DNA of 28,704 nt from a virus: positions 1 to 28,704 of IMG/VR virus record IMGVR_UViG_3300041409_000135. One strand, 5' to 3'. Below the pieces are notes generated by a model. The model did not search any database, was not told where the DNA came from, and was given only the letters and a program-made list of their open reading frames with translations. The position numbers and the translations under genes are program-made. Positions 24,151 to 28,704 of this stretch are shown piece after piece. The stretch's first letter is position 1; every line of letters starts with the position of its first letter.

Positions 24151-24359
24151 TACTCCGGCGCCCCAGTCCTTATCCGTTCCTTCCGGGCGATCTCCTTGGC
24201 CGCTGCCTCGGCATCCTCCTTGCTCGGCTTTTGAGATATCGCGCGCCGGCCAGGATCGGAATCGAACTCAATGAAAGTTGAAACTCTGACCTCGTAGCGC
24301 TCCTTGATTCCGTCATCGAGGATCGGGCGGACGTGGGTATAGGGCTTATGGTTTGGCAT
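24150..24359 (-). CDS. Small charged phage protein of unknown function
   Basis: The 69-residue product starts at ATG 24359 with only a weak ribosome binding site. It begins MPNHKPYTHVRPILDDGI, has a beta stretch ERYEVRVSTFIEFDS, and ends in a helix rich in Ala, Glu and Lys (SKEDAEAAAKEIARKERI). It is followed at once by the next minus-strand gene. Function unknown. Confidence 0.55.
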   Translation of the reverse strand: MPNHKPYTHVRPILDDGIKERYEVRVSTFIEFDSDPGRRAISQKPSKEDAEAAAKEIARKERIRTGAPE

Positions 24360-24420
24360 TCCGGTAGTTTAGCGCGATCGGCGGGGACGGGGCGAGTCGG
24401 TGACCATTGCCCATCACCAG

Positions 24421-25076
24421 TTATGCCGTCTTCCGTGGCGTTGGGGGCTGGCCTGATCTTAGTCCGAGGCGATAGGTGCGACCCATCACGGCACTTACGG
24501 ATCGGCCGACATGCTGGGCCATCTTTGAGAAATTATAGCCGAGATTGACGGCCTCACGGATCTTGCCGTCCTCCAGATCGGTCCAATGCTTGATCTTGGA
24601 TGGTCCGGCGTGTGAGCGTCCTAAGAAGATGTCGCGAACCGTCGGCTCCGAAACGCCGAATGTGAAAGCGATTTCGGCTTGGGTTTTCTTCCCCTTCATG
24701 GCGCGAATTCCTTCCACCTGTTCGTCAGTCAATCGCCCTTTATTACCATTGGTCGATCGAGCCTGCGTACCATGGCCGCTGCAATCAAGAAGATTTTCCG
24801 GACTTTGTTTTCCAGCCGAGATGCTTTGGGTGAGCACAGCCTCCCGCCCCGTTGCCGCATGAATGAGCGGCTTCGTGCTCCGTGGGTTGGGGGAGGACCG
24901 TTGGCCAACTCGCACATGAACCGATGCGCCCAATGATTATCTCCGTTGTAGCCGAGCATTCCGTATCCGTTCGGATTTCGGTAGAACGGCCAGATGAGGC
25001 AGTAATCGCCATCATGCTCCTGATGGTCTAGGAGCCACTGATATGCCCTACCTTCGCCTTTCGTCGCCACTGACAT
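24421..25076 (-). pseudogene. Broken HNH endonuclease gene, paralogue of the intact copy at 25705-26361
   Basis: Three reading frames in series match the intact paralogue. From 25076 the frame gives MSVATKGEGRAYQWLL to NGPPPTHG; then a second frame gives EHEAAHSCGNGAGGC to GWKTKS; then a third gives ENLLDCSGHGTQARS to a normal end at 24421. Against the paralogue there is one extra base near 24881-24890 (beside a five-G run) and one near 24796-24812. The first shift lies before the HNH-like Cys/His cluster and the second just after it, so no single frame encodes the full protein. Sequencing error at the G-run is possible for the first shift only. GTG 25070, eight bases after GGAG, could be the original start. 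Confidence 0.8.
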
Positions 25077-25110
25077 TCTCCAATGATTTCTATAGGGCAG
25101 AACGTATCGC

Positions 25111-25281
25111 TTAGGAGTGGGGTGCGTATAGCCACGCGCCCGCGACTATCCCGACCATTAGAAGCGCGGCGAACGGGATTGCCCAAGGAATAGTTATTTT
25201 GGCATTTACGGCCCATGCGATCGGTATCCCGCAGAACACGCCGGCAGCTAGGATCATTGCTATCGCCATTAAAACCCTCAT
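25111..25281 (-). CDS. 56-residue two-helix membrane protein
   Basis: This short gene starts at ATG 25281 with GAGGAG directly upstream. The product is almost all hydrophobic: MRVLMAIAMILAAGVFCGIP as a first helix (possibly a signal anchor), AVNAKITIPWAIP as a turn, and FAALLMVGIVAGAWLY as a second helix. It follows the 44-residue gene with the conserved 30-base junction. Function unknown; the hydrophobic protein in an accessory phage array could be an exclusion or membrane-modifying peptide. Confidence 0.6.
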   Translation of the reverse strand: MRVLMAIAMILAAGVFCGIPIAWAVNAKITIPWAIPFAALLMVGIVAGAWLYAPHS

Positions 25282-25308
25282 GGTCTCCTCAATTCCTGTT
25301 TAAGAGCG
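25279..25308 (-). repeat. Conserved gene junction, copy 3
   Basis: Thirty bases running from CGCTCTTAAAC (end of the 44-residue gene) through GAGGAGACC to the ATG of the 56-residue gene. It agrees with the junction at 25432-25461 at about 24 positions, with no length change. Confidence 0.65.
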
Positions 25309-25434
25309 CCGAATCCGGCGCAGTATTCTGTCGCCAAACAAGCCCAGCAGGCAGATGACAACGCCGAACACGGCGAACCCCCAGGAGATATAGTAGAAGC
25401 CTTGCGGCGTCATTGCCCATTGAAAGAAGTTCAT
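25300..25434 (-). CDS. 44-residue single-helix membrane protein
   Basis: ATG 25434 has GAGGA four bases upstream. The product starts MNFFQWAMTPQGFYYISW, has one hydrophobic helix (GFAVFGVVICLLGLFG, about residues 19-34) and ends with DRILRRIRRS, a basic cytoplasmic tail. It lies between the 77-residue gene and the 56-residue membrane gene, joined on both sides by conserved junctions. Function unknown. Confidence 0.6.
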   Translation of the reverse strand: MNFFQWAMTPQGFYYISWGFAVFGVVICLLGLFGDRILRRIRRS

Positions 25435-25461
25435 GGTGTCCTCAATCTCTGCTCAAGAGCG
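25432..25461 (-). repeat. Conserved gene junction, copy 2
   Basis: Thirty bases from CGCTCTTGAGC (end of the 77-residue gene) through ATTGAGGACACC to the ATG of the 44-residue gene. It combines the last codons, stop, spacer and ribosome binding site in one repeated unit. Confidence 0.65.
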
Positions 25462-25686
25462 TGGAGGCCCGACGTACTCATACATCTTGCCATCAACCAT
25501 GATGGGAAGAGGCGGCTTACGGGCTTCGATTTCGGCCAATTCCTTGTATATTGGCTCGCACTCGGCCACCAACGCTTCGCGGTGCTTCTTGGCGATCCTT
25601 TGAAGTTCGCCCTCCAGGTCGCGCTCGCGGTCTGTCTTAAGGCTCTCGCGGAGGCCAGCTAGGTAATCTTCAAAATTAAATTCCAT
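25453..25686 (-). CDS. Small helical protein of unknown function
   Basis: The 77-residue product starts at ATG 25686 with GAGGA upstream. It is highly charged and helical (RESLKTDRERDLEGELQRI, then AECEPIYKELAEIEARK) and ends in a short beta-like MVDGKMYEYVGPPRS. It has no membrane segment. The helical region may form a coiled coil. It follows the intact HNH gene with the conserved junction. Confidence 0.6.
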   Translation of the reverse strand: MEFNFEDYLAGLRESLKTDRERDLEGELQRIAKKHREALVAECEPIYKELAEIEARKPPLPIMVDGKMYEYVGPPRS

Positions 25687-25713
25687 GGGTTCCTCGGTGT
25701 TCGGTCAGGAGCG
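25684..25713 (-). repeat. Conserved gene junction, copy 1
   Basis: Thirty bases from CGCTCCTGACC (end of the intact HNH gene) through GAGGAACCC to the ATG of the 77-residue gene. It shares the length, the CGCTC-YTGA start and the GAGGA-N2-CCATG end with the other two copies; the middle is more diverged. Confidence 0.55.
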
Positions 25714-26361
25714 CTTGACGGTGGGTGGTTGGCCTGATTTCAGGCCGAGCCGGTAAACGCGGCCGGACACCGCGTGGATTGGCCGGCCGACAATTTCTGC
25801 AATCTGTCGAAAGTTGCAGCCTCGCGCGATCGCATCGCGGATATTGGCGTCATCTTCCGGAGTATAGTGCTTTACCTTTGACTGGCCGGTATGCGATCTC
25901 CCATGCCATATGTCGCTGATGGTCCCTTCGGAGACGCCGAACTTCGCCGCAAGCTGACCCTGCGTCTGGAATCCTCGCGCGTCCCTGATCGCCATGATTT
26001 CTTCCGGCAGTACGCGACGGACATTCCCGCCGCGGTGCCGAACCAGAGTGCCATGAGCGCGGCAATCTTCAAGGTTATCGGCTTGCGTTTTCCAGGCTAA
26101 GTGATGCGGGCTCACGCATCCGCCATGACCGTTCCCGCAATTATGGGCTGCGGTATGGTCGGCGGTCGGTGGATCGCCATTCACTAGGCGGCACATAAAA
26201 CGGTGCGCCCAATAGCTGGCGCCGTTGTACCCCATCATTCCGCGGCCGTGCTTATCGCGGGCGAAGGGCCAGATCAAACACCAGTCTTTATGTGGGTAAT
26301 CCTGGTGGGCTAAGATCCACTGGTATGCTTTGCCTTCGCCTTTAATGCCCACTGACATCAT
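25705..26361 (-). CDS. HNH endonuclease with HTH and Myb/SANT-like C-terminal domains
   Basis: The 218-residue product has an HNH/zinc-finger domain (about residues 40-105): YWAHRFMC, then DHTAAHNCGNGHGGCVSPHH and WKTQADNLEDC, as in phage homing-type endonucleases. Residues 115-160 form a helix-turn-helix (TQGQLAAKFGVSEGTISDIW), and residues 170-212 resemble a Myb/SANT-like domain (YTPEDDANIRDAI, RPIHAVSGRVYRLGL). Two ATGs at 26361 and 26358 overlap the previous stop; GTG 26352 has better spacing from AAGGA and is conserved in the broken paralogue. It probably cleaves a specific DNA site, perhaps in related phages. Confidence 0.8.
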   Translation of the reverse strand: MMSVGIKGEGKAYQWILAHQDYPHKDWCLIWPFARDKHGRGMMGYNGASYWAHRFMCRLVNGDPPTADHTAAHNCGNGHGGCVSPHHLAWKTQADNLEDCRAHGTLVRHRGGNVRRVLPEEIMAIRDARGFQTQGQLAAKFGVSEGTISDIWHGRSHTGQSKVKHYTPEDDANIRDAIARGCNFRQIAEIVGRPIHAVSGRVYRLGLKSGQPPTVKRS

Positions 26362-26651
26362 CCTTTGTTTTCAGTGCTCTCGCGAGCACCATTCGGGAGC
26401 AATGCAGCCTCGATCGCCTTGATCGGAAATTTGATGCCGCAGGCCGCGTCCGCCATTTGAATTTCGCGGATCGGACTTTCTTCGTACCAGAGCAGAACCG
26501 CACGAAGCGCAAGGCGCGCATGGTGCTCGGTTGTGTCCGCGGGCAGATCAGGATATTCGCTGCCGCAGTTGGGGCATTCAAGTTTCATTTCGCTCGCCTC
26601 CGTCACCATTTCGTCGGTTACCTCGTCGGCAGGATGGCTTTTATGGGCCAT
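26358..26651 (-). CDS. Small protein with a CxxC knuckle
   Basis: The 97-residue product starts at ATG 26651, inside the end of the zinc-ribbon gene upstream. After a charged N-terminus (DEVTDEMVTEASEMK) it carries LECPNCGSEYPDLPADTTEH, a single CxxC unit that could bind metal with His44 or Cys71. The rest is helical (ARLALRAVLLWYEESPIREIQM). Its TGA overlaps the start of the HNH gene. Function unknown. Confidence 0.6.
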   Translation of the reverse strand: MAHKSHPADEVTDEMVTEASEMKLECPNCGSEYPDLPADTTEHHARLALRAVLLWYEESPIREIQMADAACGIKFPIKAIEAALLPNGARESTENKG

Positions 26652-26814
26652 TGCTCACTCTCCATTTCGTCACCGAGGCACCCGTCGCCAGTTTGATAGC
26701 GTCAAAGCCGCAATCGTTGCATTCCCAACCCGTGTCCAACTCACCGCTGCACTTCGGGCAGATGTCCTTGCTGACCTTGCGCTTTACTGGGTCGAACGGA
26801 ATCACTTTTTCCAT
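26641..26814 (-). CDS. 57-residue zinc-ribbon protein
   Basis: Starting at ATG 26814 with GGGGA about six bases upstream, this short gene encodes a four-Cys zinc ribbon: ICPKCSGEL (Cys19, Cys22) and ECNDCGFDA (Cys32, Cys35). The N-terminus is basic (VKRKVSK). It overlaps the next gene by 11 bases. Small zinc ribbons in phages often bind nucleic acid or proteins; the partner is not known. Confidence 0.65.
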   Translation of the reverse strand: MEKVIPFDPVKRKVSKDICPKCSGELDTGWECNDCGFDAIKLATGASVTKWRVSNGP

Positions 26815-26842
26815 GGCTATCCCCGCTCTCTACTGATGATCG

Positions 26843-27094
26843 TTACATCGCCCAATCGGCGCCTGGCGCCGCATTGAAGTTCCGCGGCGGCTCTTTGCGT
26901 TTTTCAGGGCGGTGAATGCGATTGAACCCCTGCCACATCAGCCCAAAGACGCCGCCGGATCGCTTCACGGGACTGTCAGGCGTCAGCGTCTCGACCTCCT
27001 GCACATACACTGTAGGCTCGCGGCAGGTGCCAAGGACGCGCCATAGCTTACCCTGCGCATCGATGTAGATGTCGCCCGCTTCCGCATCGTTCAT
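26843..27094 (-). CDS. Small phage protein of unknown function
   Basis: ATG 27094, preceded by AGGAG ten bases away, gives 83 residues; ATG 27115 would add seven residues but has no ribosome binding site. A beta-rich first half (AGDIYIDAQGKLWRVLG, then TVYVQEVETL) precedes GGVFGLMWQGFNRIHRPEK, a motif that I have seen in short phage proteins with a small SH3-like fold. That fold is a guess from pattern only. Confidence 0.55.
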   Translation of the reverse strand: MNDAEAGDIYIDAQGKLWRVLGTCREPTVYVQEVETLTPDSPVKRSGGVFGLMWQGFNRIHRPEKRKEPPRNFNAAPGADWAM

Positions 27095-27154
27095 GGGGTC
27101 ACAACTCCTCTGCATTCAGTGGTTAGCCTACCGATCGGTCAGGATCGATCCTAG

Positions 27155-27316
27155 CTAATCCCCCAGTTCAACGACTTCATAGACTGGCGGAATCTTTTCC
27201 AAAACCCTGCGAGTGATCTCCCGCACGGAACTATTCGAGAGCCTTTCTGCGCCAGCGAGTGCATCCAGAGACAAAATCACCGAAAGCAAATAGTCGCGCT
27301 CTTGTTCTTTCGTCAC
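27155..27316 (-). CDS. 53-residue helical protein of unknown function
   Basis: The start is GTG 27316, one base after the stop of the preceding gene, with GGAG six bases upstream. The product MTKEQERDYLLSVILSLDAL continues with a helix ERLSNSSVREITRRVLEKI and ends acidic (EVVELGD). It is soluble. Coupling to the upstream gene supports it, but there is no family match. Confidence 0.45.
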   Translation of the reverse strand: MTKEQERDYLLSVILSLDALAGAERLSNSSVREITRRVLEKIPPVYEVVELGD

Positions 27317-27317
27317 G

Positions 27318-27773
27318 TCACGCTCCCGGTGTCTGTTGGGGTGGAGGCAATAGGTTCATCGTATGGATGCGGTCGATCAGCGTCTCGCCGTTCTCCAGGA
27401 GCATGTACGGCATGAACACGGCTTCGAACGACAGAATACCGCACTCCACCGCCATCACCTGACCCTTGACCCAATCCCGCAGGATCGAGTTGACCGCGAC
27501 CAAACCCTGCCGCAGCGCCTTCTGCTCGTACTCCTGGCGCGTCCCGGTCCGGCGATGGGTGTATGGGTTCTCCTTCATGTAGAGCGCCGCCCAGCCCTTG
27601 GCGGACGCCCGTAGCTGCATCTGGCGGCCACGGTGCTTAAAGGCGAGGAGGATCGAGTAATTTTCGAAGTCATCCATGAACCCCACGGACTCGCAACCGA
27701 ACCGGCGAAGCATCTTTGTGATCTCGTCGCGGGCGGCGTGGCCGCTAGTCGCGCCGGCATAGGGGGTGGTCAC
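27318..27773 (-). CDS. Phage protein of unknown function, first gene of the minus-strand array
   Basis: GTG 27773 is preceded by AGGAGG at the ideal distance of seven bases, which fixes the start and gives 151 residues. The protein is soluble, with FGCESVGFMDDFENYSILLA, then a conserved-looking RGRQMQLRASAKGWAALYM and ENPYTHRRTGTRQEYEQKAL, and ends GETLIDRIHTMNL. I recall similar proteins in alphaproteobacterial prophages, without a known role. It is transcribed away from glnS, so its promoter should lie in 27774-27941. Confidence 0.7.
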   Translation of the reverse strand: MTTPYAGATSGHAARDEITKMLRRFGCESVGFMDDFENYSILLAFKHRGRQMQLRASAKGWAALYMKENPYTHRRTGTRQEYEQKALRQGLVAVNSILRDWVKGQVMAVECGILSFEAVFMPYMLLENGETLIDRIHTMNLLPPPQQTPGA

Positions 27774-27941
27774 TCGTCATCCTCCTGCCGCCATACGCGG
27801 CTTTTGCGATTTCGATGACTGACGCCAGCTAGACAATCCAATAAGGTAGGGTTCAATAGCAGGAACCATGCATAACTAAAGCCTTCCGTGCAGCGGTCGG
27901 ATTTGGCAGATAGACCGTTAATTCCCGAACAGGAAACAGGA
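27774..27941. other. Divergent intergenic region, probable prophage-host boundary
   Basis: This 168-base gap lies between the first minus-strand phage gene and glnS. Promoters for both must be here; I see only weak candidates, for example TTGAAC-17-TCTAGC on the minus strand. A small hairpin GGTTC/GAACC (27850-27867) is present. No tRNA gene is visible. The right attachment site of the prophage is probably in this gap, but the core cannot be found without the left end. Confidence 0.4.
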
Positions 27942-28704
27942 ATGACCACAGAACCGGCGGCGGCAGAGACAGGCCGCGACTTCATTCGCGACATCGTTCA
28001 GGCCGATCTCGACGCCAGGCGACATCGCCAGGTCGTGACCCGGTTCCCGCCGGAGCCGAACGGCTACCTGCACATCGGCCATGCCAAGTCGATCGCGCTC
28101 AATTTCGGCATCGCGCAGGAATTCGCCGGGCGCTGCCACTTACGGTTCGACGATACCAACCCGATCAGGGAAGAGCAGGAATACATCGATTCAATCCAAG
28201 CCGACGTGCACTGGCTCGGTTACGACTGGGGAACGGACTTGTTCTATGCCTCGGATTATTTCGAGCAGCTCTACCAGTGGGCGGAGGGCCTGATCCGCGC
28301 TGGCCACGCTTATGTCGACGACCAGTCGCAGGAGGAGATCCGCCACACGCGCGGCACGCTGACCGAGCCCGGCAGGAACAGCCCGTTCCGCGACCGGCCG
28401 GTGGACGAGAACCTCGACCTGTTCCGCCGCATGAAGGCCGGTGAGTTCCCCAACGGCGCCCGGGTGCTGCGCGCCAAAATCGATATGTCGTCCGGCAACA
28501 TCAACCTGCGCGATCCCGTGCTCTACCGCATCCTGCACGCCACCCATCCGCGCACCGGCGACAAATGGTCGATCTATCCGAGCTACGATTACGCCCATGG
28601 TCAGTCGGATGCGATCGAGGGCATTACCCATTCAATCTGCACGCTGGAGTTCGAGGATCACCGGCCGCTCTATGAATGGCTGCTCGACAAATTGCCGGTG
28701 CCCT
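27942..28704 (+). CDS. glnS: Glutaminyl-tRNA synthetase (partial, cut by window end)
   Basis: The first 254 residues of a class I aminoacyl-tRNA synthetase are present. [17 protein letters not shown] holds the HIGH signature (residues 44-47), followed by [19 protein letters not shown] and WLGYDWG, which are the glutaminyl/glutamyl type. [13 protein letters not shown] and [20 protein letters not shown] agree with the glutaminyl enzyme. AGGA seven bases before ATG 27942 supports the start. It charges tRNA-Gln in the cytoplasm. The KMSKS-type loop lies beyond the window. It is a host housekeeping gene and marks the end of the prophage. Confidence 0.95.
   Translation, partial: MTTEPAAAETGRDFIRDIVQADLDARRHRQVVTRFPPEPNGYLHIGHAKSIALNFGIAQEFAGRCHLRFDDTNPIREEQEYIDSIQADVHWLGYDWGTDLFYASDYFEQLYQWAEGLIRAGHAYVDDQSQEEIRHTRGTLTEPGRNSPFRDRPVDENLDLFRRMKAGEFPNGARVLRAKIDMSSGNINLRDPVLYRILHATHPRTGDKWSIYPSYDYAHGQSDAIEGITHSICTLEFEDHRPLYEWLLDKLPVP

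Noticed and set aside
27845-27870. GGGTTCAAT followed by GGAACC, resembling a tRNA T-arm
   Set aside because: The paired arms do not fit a five-pair stem with a seven-base T-loop, and no acceptor, D or anticodon arm is found upstream.
27770-27994. 74-codon minus-strand frame across the glnS start
   Set aside because: It overlaps the glnS start codon and its ribosome binding site, and the residues show no domain; only its last codons overlap the well-marked GTG start at 27773.
28191-28631. 146-codon minus-strand frame
   Set aside because: It is antisense to the glnS catalytic domain, which is clearly coding on the + strand.
1-28704. CRISPR array, insertion sequence, rRNA or tRNA
   Set aside because: No regularly spaced repeats, no transposase-like protein with terminal inverted repeats, and no RNA gene structure were seen on either strand.

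Overview
The window is the right-hand part of a lambda-like (siphovirus-type) prophage followed by a host housekeeping gene. The host is most likely an alphaproteobacterium of the Hyphomicrobiales, probably near Bradyrhizobium, Rhodopseudomonas or Afipia. This rests on high GC, the style of the glutaminyl-tRNA synthetase at the right edge, and the GTA-type holin; it is an inference from sequence style, not a database result. No integrase, repressor, terminase or capsid gene lies inside the window.

Bases 1-12067 (+ strand) are a tail morphogenesis block with the same order as lambda FII-Z-U-V-G/GT-H-M-L-K-I-J: the end of an unknown gene, head-tail joining, tail completion, tail terminator, tail tube, tail assembly chaperone with a -1 frameshift site (A AAA AAC at 3496), tape measure, and the tip proteins M, L, K, I and J. 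Many genes overlap by a few bases. Bases 12087-17047 encode two fibre-like proteins that both begin with a Sec-type signal peptide, then an SGNH esterase.

Bases 17004-17416 hold two small membrane-protein genes on the minus strand, inserted between the esterase and the lysis genes. Bases 17528-21213 form a long lysis/envelope cassette on the + strand: a GH19-like endolysin with a C-terminal membrane segment, a fatty-acid-hydroxylase/sterol-desaturase-like membrane enzyme, three small membrane proteins including a GTA-type 3TM holin, a proline-rich lipoprotein that could be an o-spanin, and further small membrane or secreted proteins. Bases 21213-23313 are three coupled genes: an HTH-calcineurin-type phosphoesterase, a SprT-like zincin and a GNAT acetyltransferase. 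They end at a strong bidirectional terminator (23331-23367).

Bases 23370-27773 are a minus-strand array of small accessory genes, several shorter than 60 codons. It contains an intact HNH endonuclease gene and a second copy broken by two single-base shifts. Between the two copies lie three small genes joined by a conserved 30-base junction. The array starts next to the promoter region of host glnS (27942 onward, cut by the window edge), so the prophage end is probably in 27774-27941.
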